Both the position numbers and the translations under genes were made by a program. From Macrothele yani (lineage: Eukaryota; Arthropoda; Arachnida; Araneae; Macrothelidae): a DNA stretch of 64,000 nucleotides. The stretch is from positions 49,938,469 through 50,002,468 of the forward strand of contig CM076996.1 of NCBI GenBank assembly GCA_039090855.1, in the 5' to 3' direction. Below the pieces are notes generated by a model. That model was not told the origin of the DNA. It did not search any database and was given only the letters and a program-made list of their open reading frames with translations. This document shows positions 1-10,831 of the stretch, piece by piece (positions within the stretch are counted from its first letter, which is position 1; each line of letters starts with the position of its first letter).

Positions 1-1408
1 AAACAGTACTCGCCCAAATTTTCACTCGATGCCTTAATGAAGGGAAGATTTCTGAGGATTGGAACAATGCTACAATGATCCTGCTACATAAAAAAGGTGA
101 CATTGAGGATCTCAGGAACTACAGACCTATCAGCCTCCTATCAGTGGTTTATAAAATCTTCACTAAAGTTCTTTCACACCGCTTGAAGGTAACACTGGAC
201 ATGGCTCAACCGAGAGAACAAGCTGGATTCAGGAGTCGCTACAGCACAATAGATCATATCCACGTACTGAGAGAACTAATTGAAAGAGCGAGGGAATATG
301 AACTTCCATTGTGCATGGCTTTTATCGATTATGAAAAAGCCTTTGATTCGGTGAAACCATCAGCAGTTACCACGGCTCTGAAATCCTGCGGTATTGAAGA
401 TGCATACATTAATATTATTAATAACATCTATGAAAATGCAAGTGCAAAGATTCGGCTGTTTGAAAATACAACACACATAAAAATTGGAAAGGGAGTGAGA
501 CAAGGTGACACCATATCTCCGAAGCTCTTTAATGCCACATTGGAAAATGTCTTTCAATCACTGAACTGGGAAAACAAAGGGATAAAGATTAATGGAGATT
601 ATCTAACCCACCTTCGTTTTGCTGATGACGTAGTCATTTTTGCAACTACCCCATCAGAGCTGCAGAGTATGATCCAGGAACTTGCTAACAAGAGTAAAGA
701 AGTGGGATTAAAAATGAACTTTCAGAAGACAAAAGTGATGTTCAATGCTTTTACAAGAAATGAAGATTTATCGATTGATGGAGAAAAACTGGAGATAACA
801 GATACGTATGTTTATCTTGGACAGCAGATATCATGTGAGGGTCACATTGATGAAGAAATTAATCGGCGTACAAAACTTGCCTGGAGAGCTTTTGGAAGAA
901 ACAGCATAATTTTCAAGAGCAATATGCCATTATGTCTTAAAAGAAAAGTGTTTGATCAATGCATCCTTCCAGTGCTTACGTATGGTGCAGAGACGTGGAC
1001 CTTAACTAAAAGAGACATACAAAGGCTGCAGACAACTCAAAGAAACATGGAGAGGTGCATGCTTGGTATAACCAGGAGAGATAAGAAGAGGAACTCGTGG
1101 ATCCGAAAAATGACGAGAGTGGAAGACATCATGATCAAAGTTAAATCCCTGAAATGGTAATGGGCTGGACATACTGCCAGAAGGACAGACCATAGATGGA
1201 CAGCCGAAATTTTAGATTGGATTCCAAGGGACAGGAAAAGACCCAGAAAAAGACCACATGGGAGATGGGTGGATGAAATTCGTAAATATGCGGGAGTGAC
1301 ATGGAGGAGACTGGCACAAGACAGACCGTTGTGGAGGAAACTTGGGGAGACCTTCGTCCAGCAGTGGATTGATAATGGTTGACAATGATGATGATGATGA
1401 TGATGATA
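1..1408 (+). mobile_element. RTE-type LINE, copy 1 (left edge cut by window)
   Basis: Non-LTR retrotransposon 3' part. It holds the C-terminal half of a reverse transcriptase, then ends almost at once in an ATG/GAT trinucleotide run (about 1383-1408). A very short 3' UTR and a trinucleotide tail are typical of the RTE clade. A second copy lies inverted at 3619-5118. The left boundary is outside the window. Confidence 0.85.
3..1382 (+). pseudogene. RTE reverse transcriptase, C-terminal part, one nonsense codon
   Basis: Open in one frame from the left edge to a TGA at 1380-1382, except for one TAA at 1158-1160. There the flanking residues read KSLKW-stop-WAGH, so a CAA to TAA change is the simplest explanation. 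Visible RT blocks are NYRPISLL near the start, FIDYEKAFDSV, GVRQGDTISPKLF, and the catalytic FADD box (about 617-628). The thumb and C-terminal region has LTYGAETWTL and ends QQWIDNG. The endonuclease domain expected upstream lies outside the window. In family terms it would reverse-transcribe element RNA at a nicked target. With the nonsense codon this copy is probably inactive. The other copy at 3633-5118 is more decayed. Confidence 0.85.
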
Positions 1409-1440
1409 TATATATATACACCGTATACCTACAGTATATA

Positions 1441-2662
1441 CACAATTGTATCAGAATAATATCACCAACGCCTGAATCACAGTGTACCCGCCCAGACGCG
1501 TCACTGAGTGAACGTAACAAGGTCGAGCACACGGAGATATAAGCGGCCGGCCATGACAGATGATCTATAGTGCGTAGCGTGAACACAATGGCCAGAGGTT
1601 ATGATTTGAACGACGTTAAAAACTAATGATCATTGGCAACCGCGCCCAGGGTGTAAGCACCTCGCGAACAGCAGACTTCGCCGGCTGTTCGCAATGTCCT
1701 GTACTAAGAGTGTTGTACTATGGATGGACCGCTGGTACACCGAGTACCTCCCGACGTCATAACTGTGGAAACCCTAAAGCGATCAACCCCAGAGGAGAAC
1801 GTCGCCTCCGTCGACTGGTAAGGGGCAATCGATGCGCAATAGTACAGCAATTGACCACGCAAATGAACGCGGGGCACCCAGGTACGTGCCGCCGATAACA
1901 GTAGGGCGAGCCCTGTCACGCATGGGTCTTCGGTGTCGTCGCTGCGTCAAGGCGCCAATGTTAACCCAGGTCCGTCGGCAGCGACGCCTGCAGTTCGCAT
2001 AGGACTACCGTCATTGGACAATGGAAGAGTAGAAAACGGTTGCTTTCTCCGACGGACCGGGGTTTCTACACCACAAAATTGACGGGTTGTGGCGGATACG
2101 GCTTCAGACACACGAGAAGCAACACCCGGTCATGCCTGTCTGCCAAGTACAGGCCTGCGGTGGTAGTGTGCATGTCTGGTGGATGTTTTCCTGGTATGAC
2201 CTGGGACCGCTTGCGCCCCTGTATGCGTCCCTGAACCCCAATGGCTACGTGTCCATCTTCGCTGACCACATGCGTCTCTTCATGTTGGGCGTTTACCCTG
2301 GTGGTGATGGTGTGAACCAACAGAAAAATGCGCTGTGCCACGTCGCAAAGAGGGTGCGTGACTGGTTCCAGGAACACGACAGTAATGTCTCCATTTTCCC
2401 TTGGCCAGAAGAATCTCCCGACCTCAATCTCATGAAGCACTTGTGGGGACGATTTGGATCGATAAGTTCGACGTGCTGACTTACAACCACGTCATCTCCG
2501 CGACCTCCGTGCTCTGGTTTAGTCCCTATGGATACGTGCGCCTCGGGCAACCTTCCACGGCCTTATTCCGTCCATGCCAAGCCGTCTGGCCGTTGTCATC
2601 CGGGCCAAGGGTGGTTATTCCCATTATTAGGTAAGTGGTCATGTTATTCTGATAGGACTGTG
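1441..2662 (+). mobile_element. Tc1-like element, family A copy 1, with TIRs and TA TSD
   Basis: The left end reads CACAATTGTATCAGAATAAT (1441-1460) and the right end is its inverted, slightly diverged partner (2643-2662). A TA lies directly outside both ends (1439-1440 and 2663-2664), as expected for Tc1/mariner insertion. It sits about 30 bp past the RTE tail. A sister copy lies inverted at 54167-55375. Confidence 0.85.
1588..2630 (+). pseudogene. Tc1-like transposase remnant (family A)
   Basis: A DDE transposase that would cut and paste the element. It starts at ATG 1588 (MARGYDLNDVK) and ends KGGYSHY before TAG at 2628-2630. Several stops and frameshifts break it. It is recognised by alignment with the better-preserved sister copy (54199-55228): both have the N-terminal HTH region with GTPSTSRRHNCG and a C-terminal block with SPDLN. 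It cannot encode a working protein. Confidence 0.75.
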
Positions 2663-2664
2663 TA

Positions 2665-3618
2665 TGCTTAGTTTGTGCGCTTCAGATTGTTTGAACCTGT
2701 CCTCAAAATTCGTAACAAGAGTGTCTGGTTGAGGAACAAATACTTTAGAATCTATAGTTTCACCCAGTATTACCATTTTCACAGAAAGCTTCTTGCAAGA
2801 TCCTAAGTGAGATTGATCGAAGGATCCTCTAGATTTGATTTTAACAGCAACAGCTTATTTCGAAATCCAGCTATATGACAATAAATATTACAGATAGTTT
2901 TGTCCTTGCAATGCAGAGCTATATTTAGCGCATTAAAATGCAACGTGATATCAGTTGGAACAGCGAGTGAGCTAAGAAAATCGACCTCACTGAGACTTTT
3001 AATTAGATGAGTATCACATTTCTCTTTTTCCAATAAAAAGAGGTAAAGTTCTCTTCCGAGTTAAAAAAATCTCTCCAAATATTTTTCCAGCATTCAACCA
3101 ACGGATTCGATTGTGCAGAACAAAGCCATCCTATACGGTTTCAAATACAACAAAAATGTTTGCCTTTAGTATTCTATTTAGTTTCCGCCACTAATTAAAT
3201 TCGTTATTTTCACTGTCTTGTCCATCGTATTTGATAGACCCAGGGTAGATCCACATAATTATTCTATTTGGTGTACAACGAAATGAAAAGTTTCATATTT
3301 GATTTCATCTCTTTTCGGTCAGAAATAATATCCGGGACACAAAATTCCGTTCCGTGGCCCGGATGTGGCTCGGGCGCCGCCAGTTAGACAACACTGACGT
3401 ACATTATTGCAAATTAAGCTTCCTAATTATTGCTACTTTGTAGCTTAGGGATCAAGGTTTTCTCTGAGAAGTTTGCCTCTCATAAGTGTTTAACATTTCC
3501 GCTCTGGAAGCTACCTGAGACTTATCTCTAATTATACATATACTTACTAAGAGCCGCACAAGTGCCGGAACCCCAGTCTTATAAGTAGCCGCCTCACTAC
3601 TGGTCTAGCTCATATATT
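2665..3618. other. Unassigned AT-rich sequence
   Basis: Lies between the Tc1 element and the inverted RTE copy. I see no coding match, tandem repeat or clear TIR. The short minus-strand ORF at 2803-3033 (76 aa) resembles nothing I know. Confidence 0.5.
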
Positions 3619-5118
3619 CATCATCATCATTGTCAACCATTATCAATCCACTGCTGGACGAAGGTCTCCCCAAGCCTCTTCCACAACGGTCTGTTACAGT
3701 CTCCACCATGTTACTCCTGCATGCTTTCGAATTTCATCCACTCATCTCCCATGTGGTCTTCTTCTGGGCCTTTTCCTGTCCCTTGGAATCCAATCTAAAA
3801 TTTCGGCTGTCCATCGATGGTCTATCGTTCTAGTAATATTTCCAACCCATTGCCATTTCAGGGATTTAACTCTGATTATGATGTCTTCCACTCTTGTCAT
3901 TTTTCGGATCCACGAGTTCCTCTTCTTATCTCTCCTGGTTACACCAAGCATGCACCTCTCCATGCTACTTTGAGTTGTCTGCAGCCTTTGTATGTCTCTT
4001 TTAGTTAAAGTCCACGTCTCTGCACCATACGTAAGCACTGGAAGGATGCATTGATCAAACACTTTTCTTTTATGACATAATGGCATATTGCTCTTGAAAA
4101 TTATGCTGTTTCTTCCAAAAGCTCTCCAGGCAAGTTTTATACGCCGATTAATTTCTTCATCAATGTAACCCTCACTTGATGTCTGCTGTCCAAGATAAAC
4201 GTACGTATCTTTTATCTCCAGCTTTTCTCCATCAATCGATAAATCTTCATTTCTTGTAAAAGCATTGAACATCACTTTTGTCTTCTGAAAGTCGATTTTA
4301 ATCCCACTTCTTTACTCTTGTCAGCAAGTTCCTGGATCATACTCTGCAGCTCTGATGGGGTAGTTGCAAAAATGACTATGTCATCAGCAAAACGAAGGTG
4401 AGTTAGATAATCTCCATTATTCTTTATCCCTTTGTTTTCCCAGTTCAGTGATTGAAAGACATTTTCTAACATGGCATTAAAGAGCTTCGGAGATATGGTG
4501 TCACCTTGTCTCACTCCCTTTCCAATTTTTATGTGTGTTGTAATTTTAAACAGCAGAATCTTTGCACTTGCATTTTCATAGATGTAATTAATAATATTAA
4601 TGTATGCATCTTTAATACCGCAGGATTTCAAAGCCATTGTAACTGCTGATGGTTTCACCGAATCAAAGGCCTTTTCATAATCGATAAAAACCATGCACAA
4701 TGGAAGTTCATATTCCCTCGTTCTTTCAATTAGTTCTCTCAGTACGTGGATATGATCTATTGTGCTGTAGCTACTCCTGAATCCAGCTTGTTCTCTCGGT
4801 TGAGCCATGTCCAGTGTTACCTTCAAGCGGTGTGAAAGAACTTTAGTTAAGATTTTATAAATCACTGATAGGAGGCTGATATGTCTATAGTTCCTGAGAT
4901 CCTCAATATCACTTTTTTATGTAGCAGTATCATTGTAGCGTTGTTCCAATCCTCAAGAATCTTTCCTTCATTAAAGCATCGAGTGAAAACTTGGGCGAGT
5001 ACTGTTTCAATTTCTCCATTTGCTTCTTGTATGATGTCTACAGTAATTCCATCTTCTCCTGGAGCTTTCCCCCGCTTCATGTTCTTGATTGCTTGTGCAT
5101 ATAAATGTGAGAAAAACA
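3619..5118 (-). mobile_element. RTE-type LINE, copy 2, 5'-truncated
   Basis: Inverted relative to copy 1. The trinucleotide tail is at 3619-3632 (CATCATCAT on the plus strand) and homology stops abruptly near 5118, about 110 bp further 5' than copy 1 reaches in this window. Abrupt 5' truncation is usual for LINE insertions. The two copies could pair or recombine as a 1.4-kb inverted repeat 2.2 kb apart. Confidence 0.85.
3633..5118 (-). pseudogene. RTE reverse transcriptase remnant, copy 2
   Basis: Same protein as at 3-1382, broken into three overlapping ORFs (5119-4862, 4865-4272, 4275-3742) by at least two frameshifts. A TGG to TGA nonsense follows RRRPHGR. The most N-terminal part, KRGKAPGEDGIT, precedes the fingers motif and is a typical RTE/LINE RT lead-in. 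LRFADDIVIF marks the catalytic site on the middle ORF. It is non-functional, but adds about 35 residues upstream of what copy 1 shows. Confidence 0.85.
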
Positions 5119-5195
5119 TGCGGTGCCCTCAGCACGATAGTAAGAAACTGAACGCGATGCAATTGTTGCTCAGCCAAAATGAAGTTGTTGCTTCG

Positions 5196-5237
5196 CCACC
5201 TCACAGATTCAGTCTAGGAACTGAATTTGTGAGGTGG
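5196..5237. repeat. Hairpin, 18-bp arms
   Basis: CCACCTCACAGATTCAGT pairs with ACTGAATTTGTGAGGTGG around a 6-nt loop, with one G:T position. It lies just outside the 5' truncation of RTE copy 2. No gene is adjacent, so it is not read as a terminator. Confidence 0.6.
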
Positions 5238-5427
5238 GTATGGGAATCGTACCATTTATGAATTTTTGAGTTGTTGAGCTCTTCAGCATTGCCATGGATT
5301 CCTAAGGCAGCATCAGATGTGCAAAGAATGCTGTAGTAGACATAGACACGATTCTAAAATAATGACTCTCATGATCCCCTCGGGTGACCTTTGAATGGAT
5401 TTCATCAACCATCAGCCCTTGGTCTCT

Positions 5428-5509
5428 ATTTTCAACCGTGCTGATGGAATTTTTTCAATGTGCAGGTATTTTATTTTCAACCGTGCTGATGGAATTTTTT
5501 CAATGTGCA
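5428..5509. repeat. Direct repeat, 37 bp twice, 45-bp period
   Basis: The segment containing AACCGTGCTGATGGAA occurs at 5428-5464 and again, identical, at 5473-5509. This is a small local tandem duplication in otherwise unassigned sequence. Confidence 0.8.
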
Positions 5510-5794
5510 ACTGGCGTTGGTGGAGACCCAGAACGTCTCGAAAACTAGTCTGTTAAGAAAAATTACCTGTGTTCCTTCCCTCGATGGTCACATTGACTTC
5601 AAATTTTAATCAGGCATACAATTGTTTCACTCATTCCCCTGCAGGCCAGTGCACAAAATATTTTCTATCTCTTTTTAAGTGTGGATCGAACTGAACTAAA
5701 TTTTGTTATTTTTTCGTTAAAAAGGAAGAGCACAGGTTTTTGCTCCGTTGTTTAATCCGAAGAATCACAAGCAATATACGTTTGAACATTTGTC

Positions 5795-5860
5795 CCACTT
5801 TGGTAGCGCAGTGGAAAGAGGGCTTGCCTGTTTTAATTGTCGATTCCCTGCCTCAACCAA
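5795..5860 (+). repeat. Possible tRNA-like SINE head
   Basis: TGGTAGCGCAGTGG (5801-5814) resembles a pol III A box and GTCGATTCCC (5840-5849) resembles a B box, at about tRNA spacing. No tRNA fold or CCA context is seen. Probably an old SINE. Confidence 0.35.
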
Positions 5861-6299
5861 TATACTTTTTTTATTGTCGTAATGCTCATGAAACATACTT
5901 TCAGATTTGGACATCACAAACAAAAATAATACCTGGTTATAAGAAAATTACTCTACATACCTTATATTTCCCCTTCATTATTGACGCGCTTTCACCTAGT
6001 TCAATATAATTCGCTCACTGAGCACGATCAAATGTTATGTTTCCCGAGCAGCCAGGCATTTTCATGTAGGACTTCCGTCTAAACAGAAGGTTTAGGCTCA
6101 AACCACCTACAGCGTGTCCGCTTCTTGGGTAGGGCACAGAAACGGAAGGAGTGAGAGCAAGTCTAGCGACACTGACAGAACAGTTTGTAAGTAAGACAGA
6201 GCACAGTAGATGGCGCCACCGTGCAAGTACTATGTTGCTCATAGAGGGGTGAGAGAAAGTGAGGGTGGGAGTAGGAATGGATGCTCAACGTAACCGGGG

Positions 6300-6487
6300 G
6301 ATCCAACCCGGTGGCTGTTTTTTAACGTACTCGTCCGATGCACGGCGGATATTTAGCGATTGTTAGCAAATGACACCATTTCTGAAAGGTCCGAATGTCA
6401 ATGGAGGCATCCCAGCAGAAACTTACCTTTTGCTGGGAAGCCTGCATTGACAGTCTGACTCGCTAACCACTAAGCCATCCGCGGCTA
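6300..6487 (-). repeat. tRNA-like SINE remnant with a strong hairpin
   Basis: On the minus strand CCGCGGATGGCTTAGTGG (6487 downward) looks like a tRNA 5' part with A box. It runs into an inverted repeat at 6396-6452 (TGTCAATGGAGGCATCCCAG against CTGGGAAGCCTGCATTGACA), with ~26-bp arms and few mismatches. A clear B box is not visible. Confidence 0.45.
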
Positions 6488-6489
6488 GC

Positions 6490-7410
6490 GATCAAATGTT
6501 AGCCTTGAAATAACATTATAAGAAATTGCTGTTCCTATTTTCTATGTGAAATCCAGTGTCTCGCTGAATTCGTGCTCCTCATATAGGCGAGTTTCACTGC
6601 AAATTTGTTACACTTAACGATCTACTTGACTGAACCTTCCATACTGAATTCTCTATGTTTTAAAAATATTTAAGAAGTACGAATAACTTATCTTTTGCTG
6701 GTTTTAAGATAAGGTATGTTGAAACGTATGTGAGTAAAAGCCTAGTAGTTTTCTTATGATTAAATTTGTTGTTACAGTGTACTAGAAGGTAATCGAATAA
6801 AGCAGAATATTTACAGATTGTTTGCCCTACATGACTGTTAAATAACAGTGTTTTCATATGATTTCGTAAAAACAAAAGACGATTTTTCACCGTTACAAGC
6901 ACACTGAGATATTTACGCATATATCAGCGTCTCCTATTTACTGCAAGTGAAAATTTAATTCAACGATCCATTCCTGTCAAATTCTTGTTTTGACAGAGTA
7001 CTGAATTCACTCAAGACTTCCTTTGCTTCGAATATATTTCGGGTTCTACTTGTTTCTTCGGCTCTGTGCGCTAGTCATAAATTTTTAGCTCGTCCATTTT
7101 CTCCTTCAGACACACTGTCACGAACATTTTTCAAAATTTATGAAGACTAGATGGTCTTTATTTTATTTGCGAATACCTTTACCCTCACTTCATGACAGAA
7201 AGAAAACAGAATATTTCTTGCGTCTGACTGGATAAATAGCTACCCATGTAACTGTTTGGATGCCTTTCCTTTTTCTACTTTCAACGGTTTTACAATTTTT
7301 TAGAGAGGTTCTCTTGTTCTTTATATCTTCGTTTTCGCCATAAGACAAGCTATAAAATTTGTTATTCCACTATGGCAAAATACCATGCTCAAATGGGATT
7401 TTACTGATTT
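6490..7410. other. Unassigned AT-rich sequence
   Basis: No recognisable coding, TIR or tandem structure. The 86-aa minus-strand ORF at 6660-6920 has low complexity and no recognisable motif. Confidence 0.5.
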
Positions 7411-7527
7411 ATAATATTGGGTTGAACTAAAAGTTCGTTTGCTTTCAGATGTTACTGGACAACCTAAGCAACAAGTGCATTAGCAGGTATAAATAGTATG
7501 TGCTTTCGACAAGTGACAGTTGCAGCT

Positions 7528-7690
7528 GCGAATGGCCTGGTGGTTAGAGCAACCTACCCACGACTAGCTGGTCGTGGACTCGATCCCACGCAAGCTGTGC
7601 TGCTCTGATTCACGGAATACCCGCCACGCACCTGATGGTCACTCTAAGCCGTCGGAACCGGGTAATTGGACCTCCTATTAAAAATAAGGT
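7528..7690 (+). mobile_element. tRNA-derived SINE (family C)
   Basis: A box TGGCCTGGTGGTTAG (7533-7547) and B box GGACTCGATCCC (7576-7587) lie at tRNA-like spacing. A non-tRNA body follows and ends in an A-rich stretch near 7680. It is inserted inside the mariner element. I could not identify a TSD. Confidence 0.65.
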
Positions 7691-7990
7691 CATCTATTCC
7701 TTAGTGTCTTTCTGAGACTCCGTAGTCCGGCATTCGCCGCCAAGTCGACTGACACTAATCATCTCGCACTCCTGCTTCTCTGCACTATCCGAGCCTCTGA
7801 TATGAATCATGCGCTTGAACCTAGAGGCTCCGAGCAGGTGACAGTTCCTAGCGCGTGTTCTGAAGAAACAAATCCTGCAGATTGATTGAGGGATATTCGT
7901 GTAAGGAAAATTTAAAATGGAAGATACAAAAAGTGTTAGTGACGAGTTATCAAAACTGGATCGTTTACAGAAAAAATCCAAAGAAAATGA

Positions 7991-8319
7991 TCCTGGCGCA
8001 AGCGAGGTGAGCCGTTATTATCCCAAGCCGACATGCGCCCAGAAAAGGTCATGCTCTTTGTATGGAGGGACTGGAATATAATATTTTACAATGAGTTATT
8101 TCCAAGCAACCAAACGATTAATTCAGGTAAGTATTGCTTGCAATTGGAACGGGTGAAGGCAGTGATTGACGAAAAACATCAATAATCGACAAATAGTAAA
8201 GAAAATGCGTTGCACCATGACAACGCCAGACCACATGTACCTTTGTCCTCCCAGAAAAACCTGCTGGCGTTGGCTTCGGTTATTCTGTGTCATCCGTTGT
8301 ATTCGACTGTTGGTTTTTA
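7991..8319 (+). pseudogene. mariner transposase, C-terminal catalytic fragment
   Basis: One reading frame from 7991 with a single stop (TAA after EKHQ). In order it shows SWRKRGEP, KVMLFVWRDW, ELFPSNQTIN, YCLQLERVKAVIDEKH, then HHDNARPHVPLS, which carries the second catalytic Asp of the mariner triad. The frame ends near HPLYSTV, where mariners normally continue to the SPDLAPSD motif, so the third Asp is missing. The N-terminal HTH half is not recognisable. Non-functional. Confidence 0.8.
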
Positions 8320-8548
8320 AATAAAAAAACAACAAAGTTCTACACCGACGGAATAATAATGCTGCCCGATAGATGGCTTAAGTTAATCGAACAAATTGGT
8401 TGATACTTAACTTATGAAAGATGTGTACTGCTATTTAGTATTTGAATTTGAATTTTTGCCTGAAATACGACCGAAATTTTGTCTCGTCGCACAATTACAT
8501 ATTTAATCCATCAACTTTTGTTTCTACTTTTCTGATCTGATCAAAAGG

Positions 8549-8609
8549 ATTTTTATATGTGAGACAAAGAATTTTTATATGTGAGACAAAGAATTTTTAT
8601 ATGTGTGAC
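8549..8609. repeat. 22-bp tandem repeat, about 3 units
   Basis: Unit ATTTTTATATGTGAGACAAA plus two bases, starting at 8549, 8571 and 8593; the last is partial and diverged. Confidence 0.85.
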
Positions 8610-8837
8610 ACTATTCCTTCTCGTGCCATGCTTTTTTAATTTTTACGTTAATTCTGCTAGTCTCTCCGTCCATTGGAAATGAAATTTCAAAACACTTGCT
8701 TACTCTTCAGATTTGAAATTCGCGTTTTCAGGACCCAAATGGCTACACATATATGATACGAGAGCTATAAATTCCGTGCTTCAGAGAACTTCAGGTACCT
8801 TGAATTAACATTATAAGAAATTGTATTAACATTATAA

Positions 8838-8975
8838 GCTCTTTGTATAGAGGGACTGGAATATAATATTTTACAATGAATCATCCCCTCAGATGTCGGT
8901 CCAGGATCCATGCATCTGATGTTCCGGTCTGTACGAGCCTGGATAATCTAAGTCCATTTAAAACCGTTCTAATTA
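8838..8975. other. Patchwork of three sequences found elsewhere nearby
   Basis: 8838-8884 repeats mariner coding from 8051-8097. About 8890-8922 repeats Tc1 coding from about 9239-9275 (ATCCATGCATCTGATGTTCC). About 8925-8955 repeats a piece of the 56-bp minisatellite at 9877-10323 (TACGAGCCTGGATAATCTAA). The three joins lie within about 120 bp. Confidence 0.75.
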
Positions 8976-9119
8976 CTCATTTCAAAATAAGTTCATCAAA
9001 ATCAATAAAAGGATGCAAAATTTCCGAAGTCTTGAATTTCAAAATTTTCCAATCCTAATGTTTGTATAAATATGCACTCCATGGACAAAATATTTATTAG
9101 AGAAACCTCTACTAGCGTC

Positions 9120-10508
9120 TTGGTCCTCCTCTAGTACGAATAACAGACTGTACACGCCGGGGCAATGACCTCACCAGATACCGGAAGGTTTCCAGAGGTA
9201 ATGCCAATCGTGGCTGTTGCAGCATTGTCGATAATTCCCCCTGAGATGTCGGTCCAGAATCCATGCATCTGATGTTCCACTCCACGGCCCCCAGAGAGAG
9301 CTTCCACAGGGTTCAAATTCCGAAACCTTGGGGACCATTGGATAGTCCCAAACTCAGATGAGTGTTCCTCGAGACATTCCTGGGTGGTTGCGGTTGGTTC
9401 TGTAAAACAGACTATCTGCCGCAGGGTGTGCGAACGCCATGAAAACGTGTAGATAAAAAACCAGCTCATTCTGGTCGCACGCAGCTGTTGAAGACCTCTC
9501 CTATGAGGCCTATGAGAAGGCTCCCCAAACCACCAGAGAACCACCACCGCCTTGATCAGAACTGAGGTGGCACGACGGGGCCATTACTTCATGCTGTCAA
9601 CGTCACACCCGCACCCACCCGTCAGCTTGGTACAGTTGAAACGGCGCTCATTTGAACACAGGATAAGGCACCACTCTGTAGGAGTCCAGTTTTGATATCC
9701 CCAGCAACAGGCGAGGCGTAATATCCGAAGACGAGCAGTCAACAGCTCTACGCCAGTAGGGCGTCGGCTCCCGTAGGTCAAGGTATGCAGCGTAGACCGT
9801 ACCGTTCGATCTCTGCCGCTGCCTGGGCCTCCGATATTTTAGTTGGATATGAATTACGCCACCGTTGGCAGGCGGGCGGTCTATACAAGCCAGGATAATC
9901 TAAGTCTCCCCCAGTCATCAATGCCAAGCGGTCGGTCTGTACGAGCCTGGATTATCTAAGTCTCTCCCAGTCATCAATGCCAAGCGGTCGGTCTGTACGA
10001 GCCTGGATAATCTAAGTCTCCCCAGTCATCAATGCCAAGCGGTCGGTCTGTACGAGCCTGGATAATCTAAGTCTCCCCCAGTCATCAATACCAAGCGGTC
10101 GGTCTGTACGAGCCTGGATAATCTAAGTCTCTCCCAGTGATCAATGCCAAGCAGTCGGTCTGTACGAGCCTGGATAATCTAAGTCTACCCCAGTCATCAA
10201 TGCCAAGCGGTCGGTCTGTACGAGCCTGGATTATCTAAGTCTCCCCCGAGTCATCAATGCCAAGCGGTCGGTCTGTACGAGCCTGGATAATCTAAGTCTC
10301 CCCAGTCATTAATGGCGTGTGGTCGGCCACCGCTTGCTCTCTGGGCGCTGATACGTCCATCGATGGTATACTCGTGGTACAACCCTAGATACCTTTGTCT
10401 TCGAGAACACTTGGGTTCTTTTACCACTTGGGAGATAGAATGACCCATCTGTCTTGTGTCGATAAAGCGTCCAAGATCAAAGTCGCTCCGATCACCACGT
10501 TTACTCAC
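9120..10508 (-). pseudogene. Tc1-like transposase (family B), disrupted by tandem array
   Basis: The N-terminus starts at 10508 with MSKRGDRSDFDLGRFID and the HTH-type VYHEYTIDGR-like block. Coding then enters the array at about 10320, where one unit reads LRLSRLVQTDRLA, a usual Tc1 linker sequence. After the array come RRPTGVELLTARLRILRL, NWTPTEW and CSNERRF (9781-9584); the family normally has SDESRF there, so the first catalytic Asp appears as Asn. NLNPVEAL keeps the glutamate of the triad. The period of 56 is not a multiple of three, so the array also shifts frame. Non-functional. Confidence 0.75.
9877..10323. repeat. 56-bp minisatellite, 8 units
   Basis: CGGTCTGTACGAGCCTGGAT marks unit starts at 9877 (diverged), 9933, 9989, 10044, 10100, 10156, 10212 and 10269, so periods are 55-57. 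Each unit is Tc1 transposase coding sequence (minus strand). The first and last units differ most, as is common at array edges. Confidence 0.95.
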
Positions 10509-10550
10509 GTTTGTCGATTAAATTACACTGTTGGGAAGCCCTGCTGTTCA

Positions 10551-10724
10551 CCCATTTTTCTCCTGCGCTCGGTTTGAGTCTGCTCCAAACCCCATGCCTA
10601 CTGTCCATCACCCGTATCTCTAATGTTTTGTCTACTCGCCCATTTTTCTCCTGCGCTCGGTTTGGGTCTGCTCCGATGCCCATGCCTACTGTCCATCACC
10701 CGTATCTCTAATGTTTTGTCTACT
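10551..10724. repeat. 86-bp direct repeat, two copies
   Basis: 10551-10636 and 10639-10724 are near-identical (start CCCATTTTTCTCCTGCGCTC, end TGTTTTGTCTACT). They lie just upstream of the family B transposase start and may belong to its 5' end. Confidence 0.9.
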
Positions 10725-10831
10725 AAGTGAAATACACCATATAGACAAGGGTGTTAGGACACCTCATATGCAAATAAATGTGCGTTTGCAGAACTACTAA
10801 CGCACGCGCAGGATATGCTCGGTGATCTATA

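Larger units (their letters stand above)
7417..8319 (+). mobile_element. Decayed mariner element, split by a SINE
   Basis: Starts after a TA at 7415-7416 with TTGGGTTGAACTAAAAGTTC, which resembles mariner TIRs. It is interrupted by a tRNA-derived SINE (about 7528-7690) and continues into transposase C-terminal coding to 8319. No matching right TIR was found, so the 3' end is lost or decayed. A ~48-bp piece recurs at 8838-8884. Confidence 0.6.
9068..10508 (-). mobile_element. Tc1-like element, family B, with internal minisatellite
   Basis: Transposase coding runs leftward from 10508 to about 9120. The left end is near CACTCCATGGACAAAATATT (about 9074), but I could not find a convincing inverted partner on the right, so the outer limits are approximate. 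A 56-bp tandem array (9877-10323) replaces part of the coding region. Confidence 0.65.

Noticed and set aside
1342..1542. 66-aa ORF with poly-Asp
   Set aside because: Reads through the RTE trinucleotide tail into the Tc1 end.
5119..5261. Continuation of the RTE beyond 5118
   Set aside because: Homology to RT or endonuclease stops there; the rest is a hairpin and unassigned sequence.
9877..10323. Regular repeats suggesting a CRISPR array
   Set aside because: Units are contiguous 56-bp copies without unique spacers, in an animal transposon ORF.
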